Counted from the first letter of the stretch, positions 23,586 through 32,364 are shown. The stretch: DNA of 64,000 bases from Devosia naphthalenivorans (GCF_003056355.1 NZ_PYVW01000001.1:310001-374000); one strand, 5' to 3'. Translations and numbers: made by a program. The notes: a model not told the origin generated them from the letters alone.

Positions 23586-23642
23586 GAGTTTCAACTCTGC
23601 AAGCTTTTGCTACCCGTTTGGGTTCGGCGTGAGTTGAAACTT
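23586..23642. other. Candidate integrase arm-type sites, right end
   Basis: GAGTTTCAAC at 23586-23595 and an inverted near-copy GTTGAAACTT at 23633-23642 lie just inside attR, mirroring the pair near attL; a one-mismatch copy GAGTGTCAAC lies just outside at 23750-23759. The remaining gene-free bases up to 23870 show nothing else. Confidence 0.45.
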
Positions 23643-23659
23643 TTCTTGTAAAATAAAGC

Positions 23660-23731
23660 AGAGCGCCGGCCTGTCACGCCGGAGGTCGCGGGTTCGAGCC
23701 CCGTCTCTCGCGCCATTCTTTTCAATGACTT
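23660..23731 (+). repeat. attR: right copy of the 72-bp repeat with a 56-nt tRNA-Asp fragment
   Basis: Identical to 6167-6238. Bases 23660-23715 are the 3' part of tRNA-Asp without the 5' acceptor strand or D-stem start, so this is not a working tRNA. It is the original chromosomal 3' end displaced by integration. Confidence 0.92.
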
Positions 23732-23870
23732 GAGAGGATTGGCGGGATCGAGTGTCAACTCTCCCTTCTAACTATTTTCATTTTTTCTGGCTCTGTTTTT
23801 CGCTCAGAAGTCTGCGCACTATCCTGAGCGCTCCATCAGTTGCCTGAATCGCCGCCCGGTTGCCATTCGT

Positions 23871-24761
23871 CTAAAGCAGTGTCCGGGAGAGCCCAGACTC
23901 CGCGCGGAAGGACTTGAATGCCTCAAGCGAGCGGATGGAGTGGCCGTCGTCGATGGATGCCAGGTCGAGTATGATGGTGTTGGCGATGGTCATCGGCACC
24001 ACAAGCGATTGGGACTCGCCCGCGGCACCGCGCGATACCGCGATGTGTTGATCGGGCGCTGGGTCGATGCGAGCGCCGCGCAGATCGGTGATTGCCAAGG
24101 TCGTGGCACCACGGTCGCGGGCAATGGCGCGCACCTCGTTCATCACCGGGACGGCCCGCCGGAAAGCCAGAAGCCAAAGAACGTCCTCGCCCGACATCTG
24201 CGCCAACGCCTCGGGCAATTGATGCATCTGGCGCGCCAGGTCAACCGCCGCATAGCCGGAGCGATTTAGCCGGAGGGCGATGAGACCGGCCAGCGCGCCG
24301 AAATGGCCACGCCCAAACACAAGGACTTTCCGGCTCTTGCGGATGGCCTGGGCGAAGCTGCGGATTTGCGCGTCGGTGACGGAGGAGCGCACCTGCTCAA
24401 GCGCGGCAATCTCGCTGTTGAGCACGGAAGAGAGCACGCTGCCTTCCTGGGCTTTGACCAGCCGAGCCGCCATGCGGGCGGCCGGGCTCTCGAAATCGCC
24501 CATTCCATCCATCAGGCTCGACTGGATAAAGCTGCGGAACTCGGGATAGCCCGAAAACCCCAAGCGGCGCGCCAGGCGAACGGCCGAGGCAGGATGGACA
24601 CCGGCGCGCGAAGATACCACAGCGCCATTCTCGATTGCCGCCCGAACCGGATCCCGCGTCAGGACCTCAAGCAGGCGCTCGTCCGCCGGGGTCAGTCGGG
24701 TCGCGTTACGGGCTATGAGTTCCTGTAGGGCCTGGGAGACGGCATCTTTGGTATCGATCAC
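23871..24761 (-). CDS. RpiR-family transcriptional regulator (HTH + SIS)
   Basis: A 296-aa regulator with an N-terminal RpiR-type HTH (LTPADERLLEVLTRDP, then HPASAVRLARRLGFSGYPEF) and a C-terminal SIS domain (VLVFGRGHFGALAGLIALRL, TTLAITDLRGA) that binds phosphosugars. It is the last gene of the ugp-like operon and overlaps the ATPase gene by 4 nt (ATGA). It probably senses a phosphorylated product of the transported compound and controls the operon; a GAAAGTTTC dyad upstream of the first gene may be its site. Confidence 0.9.
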   Translation of the reverse strand: MIDTKDAVSQALQELIARNATRLTPADERLLEVLTRDPVRAAIENGAVVSSRAGVHPASAVRLARRLGFSGYPEFRSFIQSSLMDGMGDFESPAARMAARLVKAQEGSVLSSVLNSEIAALEQVRSSVTDAQIRSFAQAIRKSRKVLVFGRGHFGALAGLIALRLNRSGYAAVDLARQMHQLPEALAQMSGEDVLWLLAFRRAVPVMNEVRAIARDRGATTLAITDLRGARIDPAPDQHIAVSRGAAGESQSLVVPMTIANTIILDLASIDDGHSIRSLEAFKSFRAESGLSRTLL

Positions 24762-25834
24762 GGCGCGTCCAAATTTGTCGCAGGGTAGGGGGATACTTCC
24801 CTGATCTGCCCACCGAGATCAACGCGCATGCCGCTGTCGTCGAACACCAGTGCCCGGGAAAGGTCGTAGCTTACCCAGAGATTGCTGTTGGCGGGCGGCA
24901 AGTCGGCGCGGGCACAGTTGAGCGTCAGTCGTCCGGCGGTGCTGTCGCAGTGAAGGATCATTGTGGCGCCGGTCATTTCAGAGAGCATCATGCGCACGGG
25001 CAGCCCGGCTCCGGATGGCGTACCTGCATGTATGGTCAGGTGCTCGGGACGCAAGCCAAGTGTCAGATTGGAATCGCCGGTAAAGCCGGGAACCGATCGG
25101 GCCGGCAGAAAATTCATGGGCGGCGCGCCCAAGAAGCCGGCGATGAAGCGGTGCGCGGGCCGGTCGTAAATGGCTTCCGGCGTATCGAACTGGAGCAGAT
25201 GCCCGTCCTTCATCACCGCGATTCTATCGGCGAGCGATAGGGCCTCGGTCTGGTCGTGGGTGACATAGACGATGGTTGCACCAAGCTGGCGGTGCAGCTC
25301 CTTGATCTCGGTGCGCATGGCGATGCGCAGCGCATTGTCGAGGTTAGACAGCGGCTCATCCATGAGGAAGATGGAGGCGTCGCGGGCCATTGCGCGGCCC
25401 ATAGCGACGCGCTGGCGCTGGCCGCCGGAAAGAGCTGCAGGCTTGCGATCGAGGTACGGATCGAGCTGTAGGGTCTGGGCCACGTTTTCGGCCCGGGCAT
25501 TACGCTCGTGCCTGGGTATCCCGCGCAGTTCGGGGCCAAAGGCGATGTTTTCGCGCACGCTCATATGCGGGTAAAGCGCGTAGTTCTGGAAGATCATGGC
25601 TATGTCACGATCCTGCGGCGGCAGGTCGTTGGCGCGGGCGCCGCCAATATGGATGTCGCCGCCATTCGCATGTTCGAGCCCGGCGATCAGGCGCAGCAGC
25701 GTGGACTTGCCGCAGCCCGAGGGGCCGACGATGACGATGAACTCGCCGGCCTCGATGTCCATGGAAAGACCATGCAGTACCGGAGCGCCATTGGCGTAGC
25801 TCTTGCGAATATCCTTGAGTTCTATCGCACTCAT
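24758..25834 (-). CDS. ugpC: ABC transporter ATPase, UgpC/MalK type
   Basis: Powers import through the two permeases of this operon. Walker A GPSGCGKSTLLR (about residue 37), Q-loop FQNYALYPHMSV, signature LSGGQRQRVAMGRA, Walker B IFLMDEPLSNLD and the H-loop TIVYVTHDQTEA are intact. A C-terminal TOBE/regulatory region (LGLRPEHLTIH) marks the MalK/UgpC class. At 358 aa it is full length. It overlaps both neighbours by 4 nt, so all genes are co-translated. The symbol is tentative, since the substrate is inferred from the binding protein and the phosphodiesterase gene. Confidence 0.88.
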   Translation of the reverse strand: MSAIELKDIRKSYANGAPVLHGLSMDIEAGEFIVIVGPSGCGKSTLLRLIAGLEHANGGDIHIGGARANDLPPQDRDIAMIFQNYALYPHMSVRENIAFGPELRGIPRHERNARAENVAQTLQLDPYLDRKPAALSGGQRQRVAMGRAMARDASIFLMDEPLSNLDNALRIAMRTEIKELHRQLGATIVYVTHDQTEALSLADRIAVMKDGHLLQFDTPEAIYDRPAHRFIAGFLGAPPMNFLPARSVPGFTGDSNLTLGLRPEHLTIHAGTPSGAGLPVRMMLSEMTGATMILHCDSTAGRLTLNCARADLPPANSNLWVSYDLSRALVFDDSGMRVDLGGQIREVSPYPATNLDAP

Positions 25835-26580
25835 ACCGGGCGCTCTTCGGTAATGCGGTTGCGAATGGCGATGGCCAGGGTCGGGCGGTCAGTGGTGAAC
25901 ACCTTAACCCCCATGGCCAGCGCTTTTTCGATCTGCGGCGTGGTATGAGCGGCCCAGCAGCCAAACTGGATGCCTGCGGCGCTGAAAGCGGCCATCAGCT
26001 CGGCATCCGCATCATCGATATTGATCCCAATCTCGTCGATCCCGCGGGCGCTCAGGAGTTCGGCCACCGCAGTGAGGCCGAGCTGGCGCAGCACCGGCGG
26101 GCTGACAAGCCAAAGGCGCGGACGGGTGCTTGCGGCGCCCAGTTCCTCCAGGGTTTCGAGAAGAAAGGAAGAGAAAGTGGTGCGGGCGAGCATGCCTTCC
26201 CGTTCCAGCGTCGCGATCACGCCGGGAACGAAATCGCGATAGGCGCGGCCGTTAGAGCCCGGCTTGATCTCGCAGCGAAATTCCACGGAGGACGGCGCAT
26301 AGATGGCGCAGAGCTCCGTCAAAGACAACGGATGCTCCCCAGCGCTGTAGTTGATCACCGCCCGCCGCACGTCTGCTTCCGACAATTCGGCGATGGCGCC
26401 GGCAGTATCAGTGGTGCGATCGAGGGTGGCGTCATGGTGCACCATGATGGCGCCGTCACGGGTGGGGTGTAGATCGAACTCGACTTCGTCCAGGGGCATG
26501 CGGGCAGTGGCGCGAAATCCGGTGGGTGTGCTGTCGCCGAATTCAAGTGTGCCGCCGCGATGCGATGCGATGCGTGTCAT
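25831..26580 (-). CDS. ugpQ: Glycerophosphodiester phosphodiesterase
   Basis: Hydrolyses glycerophosphodiesters to sn-glycerol-3-phosphate and an alcohol. The GDPD signature is clear: ASHRGG, VEFDLHPTRDG (Glu and Asp metal ligands), HDATLDRTT, CEIKPGS and a final TTDRP. I prefer the ATG at 26580, 9 nt after AAGGA, which gives 249 aa; an ATG at 26607 overlapping the permease stop would add nine residues. No signal peptide, so it is cytoplasmic and acts on imported diesters, as UgpQ does. This gene is the main clue to the operon's substrate. Confidence 0.88.
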   Translation of the reverse strand: MTRIASHRGGTLEFGDSTPTGFRATARMPLDEVEFDLHPTRDGAIMVHHDATLDRTTDTAGAIAELSEADVRRAVINYSAGEHPLSLTELCAIYAPSSVEFRCEIKPGSNGRAYRDFVPGVIATLEREGMLARTTFSSFLLETLEELGAASTRPRLWLVSPPVLRQLGLTAVAELLSARGIDEIGINIDDADAELMAAFSAAGIQFGCWAAHTTPQIEKALAMGVKVFTTDRPTLAIAIRNRITEERPV

Positions 26581-26603
26581 CGTCTGTTGTCCTTGTTGTC
26601 GTG

Positions 26604-27413
26604 TCATTTGACGGCACCCATGGTGATGCCACGTACCAGGTGCCGCTCGACAAAGAAGAAGCCGAGGAGCACGGGCAGGATGGTGATGGTGGAGGCGGCC
26701 ATAACCAGCGGCCAGTCGATCAGGCCCTCACCGGGATTGACGCTATAGAGCCGGGCGAGGCCGAGCTGGAGAGTATAGAGATCCTCTTTGCCAACGGCGA
26801 CCAGGGGCCAGATGTAGTTGTTCCATTCGGCCAGGAAGATGTAGAGGCCCATTGAGGAGATCGCCGGGCGCGAGATCGGCACGATGACACGCCAGAGAAC
26901 CTGCAGGGGACGGGCGCCATCCATATAGGCCGCTTCGTCGAGTGCCTTCGGAATGCCGCGAATGTATTGGCGCAGGAAAAACGCTGCAAAGCCGTTGGAG
27001 ATCGCGGGCAGGATCAACCCGGCATAGCTGTCGAGCAGGCCGGCCTTGGCGAGGGTCAGATAGTTCGGGATCAGAGTGATGTGGCTAGGGATCATCAGCG
27101 TCGCCACGGTGACGCCGAACAGGAGATCACGGCCGCGGAAGTCAAAGCGCGCAAAGGCGAAGGCGGCCGTGGTGGAGACGACAAGTCCCGCAATTGTAAC
27201 GACGCCCGAAACGAACAGGCTATTGAAGAGGTAGCGGGCGAAGTTGAACTGGCCGATCGCTGTGGCGTAGTTGCTCAGGGTAAAGTCGAAGCCGCCCGTA
27301 TAGTAGGAATGAGCCGTCTGGAAAGACATCCAGATGGAATAGAGCACAGGCGACAGAAAGACGAGACCGCCCAGAAGTGCGAGGGCGCTGAGCGCTTTTT
27401 CCTTAGGCTTCAT
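26604..27413 (-). CDS. ugpE: ABC sugar-type permease, UgpE/MalG class
   Basis: Inner-membrane permease with six predicted helices (first at about residues 10-30, SALALLGGLVFLSPVLYSIW) and the EAA loop (EAAYMDGARPLQVLWRVIVPISRP) that docks the ATPase. Length 269 aa is standard. It overlaps the partner permease by 11 nt and the phosphodiesterase frame by 4 nt. Confidence 0.87.
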   Translation of the reverse strand: MKPKEKALSALALLGGLVFLSPVLYSIWMSFQTAHSYYTGGFDFTLSNYATAIGQFNFARYLFNSLFVSGVVTIAGLVVSTTAAFAFARFDFRGRDLLFGVTVATLMIPSHITLIPNYLTLAKAGLLDSYAGLILPAISNGFAAFFLRQYIRGIPKALDEAAYMDGARPLQVLWRVIVPISRPAISSMGLYIFLAEWNNYIWPLVAVGKEDLYTLQLGLARLYSVNPGEGLIDWPLVMAASTITILPVLLGFFFVERHLVRGITMGAVK

Positions 27414-28275
27414 AGTGCACCTTTGCGCCCAGCACGCGTGACTTGACCAAGGCGAGCCCGATCAGCAGCACGAACAGGATGACTGCCAGAGCCGAGCCGG
27501 TGCCGATGTCGAAGAGGACAAAGCCGGTGCGGTACAGCAGGTGAACCAGCATATCAGTGGCGCCCGCGGGCCCGCCGCGAGTCATGACATTGATGATGGT
27601 GAAGACCTGGAATGCCTCGATGACCGAAATCACCAGCAGGAAATAGGTGGTTGGCATGATCAGCGGCACGGTAACACGGCGGAACACCTGCCAGCGGCGC
27701 CCGCCATCCATGGAGGCGGCGTCATAGAGCTCCTGCGGCACGGCCTGCAGTCCCGCAATATAAATGATGACGTCGTAGCCGAGTTGCTTCCAGGTGTTGA
27801 TCAAGATCAGGACCAGCAGAGCGATCTGGGGATCCTGCAGCCACGGGACCTTCCCGAGACCCAGTCCGGTCAGCGCGGCGTTGGCCAAGCCATAGTCGGT
27901 AGAAAATACCCAGGAGAAAACCACCGCGATGGAAACCGTTGAGGTGATGGTTGGCAGGAACAGGGCGCCGCGCAGGATGCGTGAGCTGAAGATCTCACGC
28001 TTTAGATAGCTGGCGATCGCCAGGGCAAGTGCCAGGCGAAGCGGCACCGAGATAGCGGCAAAGACGGCGGTAACGCTCAGTGAATGCCAGAAATCGTCGG
28101 ACGCGAAGAGGCGCGCATAGTTGTCGAAGCCGACAAACGGCTTCTCAGGCGACATGAAGTTCCAGGAACGGAAGCTGAGGTCGACGCTGGAGATGATCGG
28201 CAGGTAGGTGAACACCGCGATGAAGGCAATCAGCGGCGCGGCGAGCAAATAGGGCGTGAGCTTTGGCATGAGCAT
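27403..28275 (-). CDS. ugpA: ABC sugar-type permease, UgpA/MalF class
   Basis: Inner-membrane permease with an N-terminal helix (LTPYLLAAPLIAFIAVFTYLP) and the EAA loop (YDAASMDGGRRWQVFRRVTVPLI). The start is uncertain: ATGs at 28275 and 28269 give the normal short cytoplasmic N-terminus but lack a clear ribosome binding site; the frame continues to a TTG at 28371 with a basic Pro-rich extension. A strong hairpin separates it from the binding-protein gene, usual for tuning expression. Confidence 0.85.
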   Translation of the reverse strand: MLMPKLTPYLLAAPLIAFIAVFTYLPIISSVDLSFRSWNFMSPEKPFVGFDNYARLFASDDFWHSLSVTAVFAAISVPLRLALALAIASYLKREIFSSRILRGALFLPTITSTVSIAVVFSWVFSTDYGLANAALTGLGLGKVPWLQDPQIALLVLILINTWKQLGYDVIIYIAGLQAVPQELYDAASMDGGRRWQVFRRVTVPLIMPTTYFLLVISVIEAFQVFTIINVMTRGGPAGATDMLVHLLYRTGFVLFDIGTGSALAVILFVLLIGLALVKSRVLGAKVHYEA

Positions 28276-28287
28276 TGGCACCGTTGG

Positions 28288-28314
28288 GGCAGCGGACCTG
28301 GGGAGCCCGCTGCC
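28288..28314 (-). terminator. Intra-operon hairpin after the binding-protein gene
   Basis: GGCAGCGG (28288-28295) pairs with CCGCTGCC (28307-28314) across an 11-nt loop. There is no T-run. Such hairpins stabilise the upstream binding-protein mRNA and reduce read-through. Confidence 0.55.
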
Positions 28315-28327
28315 TTGGTCAGGGAGC

Positions 28328-29587
28328 TTAGTTGCTGGTGCGGGCTTCTTCGGCGCGCGTTTCCTCGGCAAACTGAATCAGGGTCTCTTCCACCGGACGC
28401 TGACCCAAAGCCATGGCCTGCCACATGTCGTACTCGTTGGTGCGCATCCAGGTCACGACCGGGGTGCGGGCGCGGCCATGGGCGTTGGGCAGGGAGTTGA
28501 TGGCGACGTCAATGCCGGGTTGGCTGGCCAGGGCCTCGGCGGCAACGGGCTGCTCGGCCGAATTGCGGTTGATCGGCAGATAGCCGGTGGCAGCGAACCA
28601 GATGGCATTGGCCTCCGCGGATGCGGCGTAGCTCACGAAATCATAGGCCGCGTCCTGCGCCTCTTGCGGGGAGTTGGCGAGGATGCCGATGCCGGCGCCG
28701 CCGATCGGCACTGCGCAACCATCATTGCAGGGCATGGGCAGCACGCCCAAATCTTCGCCCAAGGCATCCCTGGCGCCGACATAGTTGCCGGTGGAGTTCA
28801 TCATGATGCCGACCTTGCCGGCCAGGAACGCGTCGCGGCCGTTATCTTCCTCGGTCACGCCGTCGGCCGAAGCAAGCTGGCGGTCGTGCACCAGCGAAGC
28901 CATCCATTCATAGGCTTCGATGGTCTTGGGATCGTCGAGCAAGATCTCGCCCGTGGTGGCGTCGATCAGGTCACTACCATTGGCCATCACCAGACCCCAG
29001 CGGGCAAATTGGCCAGGGGCTGCAATGCCCGTTATGCCCTCCGAAGCCAAGGCGTCGGAGACGGTCTGGGCAGCATCGGCGATCTGCTCGAAGGTGGACA
29101 GATCGGGTTCGCCCTCGATGCCGGCGCGGGCGAAGATGTCCTTGTTGTAGTAGAGGACGGGGGTCGAGGAGTTGAAGGGGACGATATAGTTCTTGTCACC
29201 GATGACGCCGATCTGGCGGGCATAATCGTAGAGCTCATCCTTGAGCGGATCTGCGTCGAAATAGGGGGTGAGGTCGGCCAAAACGCCGCCATCGGCGAAC
29301 AGGCCATAGCGGGTTACTTCAAGGATTACCGCGTCGGGCGCCCGGTTGGCCGGAATGGCCGCCTGCAGGCGTGCGACGATATCGTTGTAGTTGCCGACAT
29401 ATTCCGCCTGAACGTCCACTTCGGGATTGGCGGCTTCGTATTTGCCGATGATTTCTTCGAGGGCTTCACCGGACTTGTTATTGAAGCTGTGCCAGAAGGT
29501 GACGGTGGTCTGTGCCTGTGCGGCAGAAGCGGAAACGGCCAAAGCCAGGACGCTGGCTGCAATCAAGACGTGCAATTTGCGTGACAT
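28328..29587 (-). CDS. ugpB: ABC solute-binding protein, UgpB-like
   Basis: Periplasmic receptor of the importer. MSRKLHVLIAASVLALAVSASAAQAQ is a Sec signal with A-x-A cleavage. The mature protein opens TTVTFWHSFNN and contains PFNSSTPVLYYNKD, closely like the glycerol-3-phosphate binder UgpB. Length 419 aa is typical. It is the first gene of the operon. With the phosphodiesterase gene downstream, the ligand is probably glycerol-3-phosphate or a glycerophosphodiester. No Pho box was recognised upstream. Confidence 0.87.
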   Translation of the reverse strand: MSRKLHVLIAASVLALAVSASAAQAQTTVTFWHSFNNKSGEALEEIIGKYEAANPEVDVQAEYVGNYNDIVARLQAAIPANRAPDAVILEVTRYGLFADGGVLADLTPYFDADPLKDELYDYARQIGVIGDKNYIVPFNSSTPVLYYNKDIFARAGIEGEPDLSTFEQIADAAQTVSDALASEGITGIAAPGQFARWGLVMANGSDLIDATTGEILLDDPKTIEAYEWMASLVHDRQLASADGVTEEDNGRDAFLAGKVGIMMNSTGNYVGARDALGEDLGVLPMPCNDGCAVPIGGAGIGILANSPQEAQDAAYDFVSYAASAEANAIWFAATGYLPINRNSAEQPVAAEALASQPGIDVAINSLPNAHGRARTPVVTWMRTNEYDMWQAMALGQRPVEETLIQFAEETRAEEARTSN

Positions 29588-29659
29588 GTTGTTCTCCCTG
29601 CAATTGGAATTGCATTGCAGGGAGTGATCTAATCGGCGAGTCCAACGCTTTGCTGACGT

Positions 29660-29680
29660 TTATGCGAAAGTTTCATGACC
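29660..29680. promoter_or_regulatory. Possible RpiR operator
   Basis: GAAAGTTTC at 29666-29674 is a short perfect dyad, about 80 bp upstream of the ugpB-like start. RpiR regulators often bind GAAA/TTTC palindromes. Short and unproven. Confidence 0.25.
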
Positions 29681-29729
29681 ACGGAAGCGGTGCATATCGA
29701 CAGTCGCCGGATGTGTTATTGAGGATATC

Positions 29730-30173
29730 TCAGGCGAGTTGCTGAAGCGCCGATACGACCAGTCGATGATCCTCTACGTCAGGCAGGCCACTGACAGCGA
29801 CGGCGCCAACTACCCCTACATCACGCACAAAGATCGGCACGCCGCCGCCACTGGCTGCAAAATCGCGTTCAGGGAGCCGGTAGCGGGCATGGAAATTGAC
29901 GTCCTTGCTCTCGCACAACAATCGCATATAGAGCGAACTCTGATGAAACCGCAGGGCAACGGCGCGCTTGCGGCGGAGCCAATCGGCATTGTCCGGAGTG
30001 GCGCCTGGCATCAACGCCAGAAAAACTGGCGTGGCGCCATGCGATATTTCGATCCCGATTGGCAGATTGCGCTCGGACGCTGCTGCCTGGATCGCAGCGC
30101 CGATTTGCCAAGCGACGGCATAGTCAAAACGCTTGAGCACCAGCGCCGCTTGTTCCGTCAGCAAAGTTTCCAT
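29730..30173 (-). CDS. UPF0303/HbpS-like protein
   Basis: A 147-aa protein of the UPF0303 group, related to the heme-binding HbpS/GlcG fold: FDYAVAWQIGAAIQ, LPIGIEISHG, ALMPGATPDNADWLRRKRAVALRF and FAASGGGVPIFVRDVGVVGAVAVSGL are the conserved blocks. Function in most bacteria is unknown. The start METLLTEQ at 30173 is preferred; the frame opens at 30191. It closes the minus-strand sugar-acid group. Proteins of this fold often accompany catabolic operons. Confidence 0.78.
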   Translation of the reverse strand: METLLTEQAALVLKRFDYAVAWQIGAAIQAAASERNLPIGIEISHGATPVFLALMPGATPDNADWLRRKRAVALRFHQSSLYMRLLCESKDVNFHARYRLPERDFAASGGGVPIFVRDVGVVGAVAVSGLPDVEDHRLVVSALQQLA

Positions 30174-30242
30174 GGTTGGTGGATTGATCAAGGGCGACGC
30201 TCCTCAGGCTCATCAAGTAGGTTGGAGTTGGACCGCCCCGGC

Positions 30243-31013
30243 TCAGGCGATGGAGTAACCGCCATCCACCACAAGGGTGGAACCGGTCACAAACGAGGCT
30301 GCTGGCGAGCAGAGATAGAGCACCGCATTCGCGACCTCCTCCGGGCGGCCCCACCGCTTGAGCGGGGTGCGCGACAATATCGGGTCGGCACGGCTCGGAT
30401 CATCCCGCAACGGTTGCGTCAGAGGCGTTGCAATCCAGCCAGGAGCCACCGCGTTGACCCGGATGGACTGGTCCGCAAACGCTATCGCCAGCGATTTGGT
30501 GAGTTGGGCGACCCCGCCTTTGCTTGCCGAATAGGCCGGCACCAGCCCACCGCCGAAAAACGACAGCATGGACGCCAGATTGACGATGCTCCCTTGAGTC
30601 GCAGCCAGCAACGGCCGAGCGGCGGCGCACATGCGCATGGTGCCATTCAGATTAACGTCGAGCACCTGCTCGAACACGGCAGGATCGAGTTCATCCCCGC
30701 GCCGGATCATGCCTGCGCAGTTGACCAGAATGTCCAGATTGCCAAGGCGCGAGATCGTCGCGTCAATTGCAACAGGATCTCGCACGTCCAGCACGCCAAG
30801 GTCGGCCGTGGCAAAATCGGCATCACCCGCGAGCGTGTCGATCTCTGCTTGGCTTATGCCCGTGGCTGTCACGCCCGCGCCCGCCCGAAGGAATGCCCGC
30901 GACACTGCGGCGCCAATGCCCGAGGTGCCGCCTGTGACCAGAACCTGCTTGCCGCCATACCAGCCGCTGGCCCAGCTGTAGTCCAGCTGCTCAGCGGATG
31001 AACTGGTCGACAT
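30243..31013 (-). CDS. Short-chain dehydrogenase/reductase
   Basis: NAD(P)-dependent oxidoreductase of 256 aa: cofactor motif TGGTSGIG (about residues 27-34), NCAG, the catalytic Ser in NLASMLSFFGG, Y-S-A-S-K (YSASKGGVAQL) and a VDGGYS end. GGGAG precedes the ATG, which lies inside the 3' end of the cupin gene (23-nt overlap). Within a sugar-acid operon it probably oxidises a sugar or keto-acid intermediate. Confidence 0.9.
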   Translation of the reverse strand: MSTSSSAEQLDYSWASGWYGGKQVLVTGGTSGIGAAVSRAFLRAGAGVTATGISQAEIDTLAGDADFATADLGVLDVRDPVAIDATISRLGNLDILVNCAGMIRRGDELDPAVFEQVLDVNLNGTMRMCAAARPLLAATQGSIVNLASMLSFFGGGLVPAYSASKGGVAQLTKSLAIAFADQSIRVNAVAPGWIATPLTQPLRDDPSRADPILSRTPLKRWGRPEEVANAVLYLCSPAASFVTGSTLVVDGGYSIA

Positions 31014-31488
31014 AGTCTGCTCCCAGGCCGACCTTCTCGTAATGAGTGCGGCACATATCGATCTTGGTGAAGACGTCTTCGTAGCCGGCGTGCTGGTTGT
31101 TCTCGTCCAAATACACCATCGACCCGGTGATGTTGAAGAACGTGATCATCTCGCTAACGTCTTCGGGCACCATCAGGGTGTGGATCTCCCCGGGCGGCTC
31201 GAACACATACGAGCCGGTCTCTGCCACCCAGTCGTGCTCAAGATAATACCAGCGGCCCTTGATGACGTAACCATGGACCGGATTGGGGTGCAGGTGCCGC
31301 GACAGCACGCCCGAGCGACGAACGCGCAGCAGATTGCACCATTGGCCAACCAAGGTGTTGAGCATCAGCGGGCGGAACCACACGCCCTCCGCCTGGGGCA
31401 CCCAAACACGCTCATCGTCGGGCACCGCCTGCACCGCGATTTCAGTAGGCGCGAGCGGATGGGCCGAACCGGCCATATTCTTGTACAT
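30991..31488 (-). CDS. Cupin dioxygenase-like protein (dihydroxyacetophenone dioxygenase family)
   Basis: A 165-aa single-domain cupin with metal-binding pattern SRHLHPNPVHGYVIKG and the second block PPGEIHTLMVP; the family includes 2,4'-dihydroxyacetophenone dioxygenase. It has no signal peptide. It lies between the RraA-like and SDR genes in one operon. In this context it may be an isomerase or dioxygenase of a sugar derivative; the family name should not be read as the substrate. Confidence 0.8.
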   Translation of the reverse strand: MYKNMAGSAHPLAPTEIAVQAVPDDERVWVPQAEGVWFRPLMLNTLVGQWCNLLRVRRSGVLSRHLHPNPVHGYVIKGRWYYLEHDWVAETGSYVFEPPGEIHTLMVPEDVSEMITFFNITGSMVYLDENNQHAGYEDVFTKIDMCRTHYEKVGLGADYVDQFIR

Positions 31489-31499
31489 GACTATCCCTC

Positions 31500-32252
31500 C
31501 TAAGGCTGGAGCGGGTTCGCCGCGCGCCAGGCCTGATATTCCGGCTCCACCTCAGCCGTCAGCGGGTAGTATTTGCGCAAATCCGCCCCCTGCGATAGGC
31601 GCAGCCGTGCAAACTCTTCCCACTCGGCATGCTTGCTGGCTTCCTCGATCAGCTTTTCAGCCATGGCAACCGGCACGACAACAACGCCGTCGTCGTCAGC
31701 CACGATGATGTCGCCCGGCATGACCAGCGCGCCGCCACAGGCGACGGGAACATTGACGGCAAAAGGAATGAGATTGGTCTGCGCATGGTAGTTGGGCGTC
31801 ACGCCCTTGACCCAGATACCCAGATCCAATTCCGCGGCCTTGGCCGAATCCCGGATGCAACCATCCACAACAATGCCCGAGCCGCCGCGGCCGGCCAGAT
31901 AGGTCAGCATCATCTCGCCGAAGATGCCGCTGGCCATGTCGCCGCGAGCATCAACCACCACCATGTCGCCCGCCTGAGCCGGATAAAGCACATGGCGATG
32001 CAACTGGCGCTCCGGATTGTCGTACTCGTTGGACCCGTAGAGGTCTTCGCGTTTGGGCATCATCTGCAGGGTCAGCGCGGGACCCGCTACCGAGCGGCCG
32101 GTTTTCAGCGGGCGCGGCCCGTGGATTTGCGCATCGCGAATGCCCATCAGGCTAAGCTCGCTGCTTGCCGTAGCGGTGCCGATCTTGGCCAATGCGTCGC
32201 ATTGCGCGCGCGGTGGGCGGGAAATGTCCTGGATGTCTTCTGGTGATTGCAT
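31500..32252 (-). CDS. RraA-family protein, possible oxaloacetate/HMG aldolase-like enzyme
   Basis: A 250-aa RraA-like protein: SVAGPALTLQ, GDMVVVDARGD, FGEMMLTYLAGRGGSGIVVDGCIRD and PGDIIVADDDGVVVVP are typical. In catabolic operons this family includes 4-hydroxy-4-methyl-2-oxoglutarate aldolase and oxaloacetate decarboxylase-like enzymes; the GxxxxxxA-G-D-R-D type metal site is suggested by the GCIRD block. The ATG at 32252 follows AAGGG. The frame extends to 32420 without a better start. An aldol cleavage of a keto-sugar acid would fit the cluster. Confidence 0.82.
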   Translation of the reverse strand: MQSPEDIQDISRPPRAQCDALAKIGTATASSELSLMGIRDAQIHGPRPLKTGRSVAGPALTLQMMPKREDLYGSNEYDNPERQLHRHVLYPAQAGDMVVVDARGDMASGIFGEMMLTYLAGRGGSGIVVDGCIRDSAKAAELDLGIWVKGVTPNYHAQTNLIPFAVNVPVACGGALVMPGDIIVADDDGVVVVPVAMAEKLIEEASKHAEWEEFARLRLSQGADLRKYYPLTAEVEPEYQAWRAANPLQP

Positions 32253-32364
32253 TGTGAATGCCCTTGGTCGAATGGAATGGCAGCGACCGGGCCGTAACCG
32301 GTCGCTATGCGTCTTGTCGTCTTGATTGAAGCCGCACGAGCGCTGGCTGGCGGATTGAATCCGT

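Larger units (their letters stand above)
6239..23731. mobile_element. 17.5-kb tRNA-Asp-integrated phage satellite or reduced prophage
   Basis: Bounded by the two 72-bp attachment repeats and starting with a tyrosine integrase gene next to the tRNA. Contents in order: integrase, excisionase-like protein, small unknown genes, a regulator, BRCT protein, exported proteins, tape measure, tail chaperone, RelA/SpoT-like and NdpA-like cargo, DUF3892, prohead protease, coiled-coil protein, M41-like peptidase, Nu1-like packaging protein, HTH protein, unknown 278-aa protein, a microsatellite, HCCA-isomerase-like protein, lipoprotein, and an initiator with iterons. No large terminase, portal, major capsid, tail tube, baseplate or lysis gene was recognised, so it probably cannot form particles alone. 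The tight gene overlaps argue against simple decay. Satellite status is inference. Confidence 0.85.

Noticed and set aside
23660..23715. Second tRNA-Asp gene
   Set aside because: Only the 3' 56 nt are present; the 5' acceptor strand is missing, so it is the displaced attachment-site copy.
28256..29584. 442-aa plus-strand frame opposite the ugpB-like gene
   Set aside because: Gly/His/Val-rich shadow of a clear binding-protein gene in GC-rich DNA; no ribosome binding site or family.
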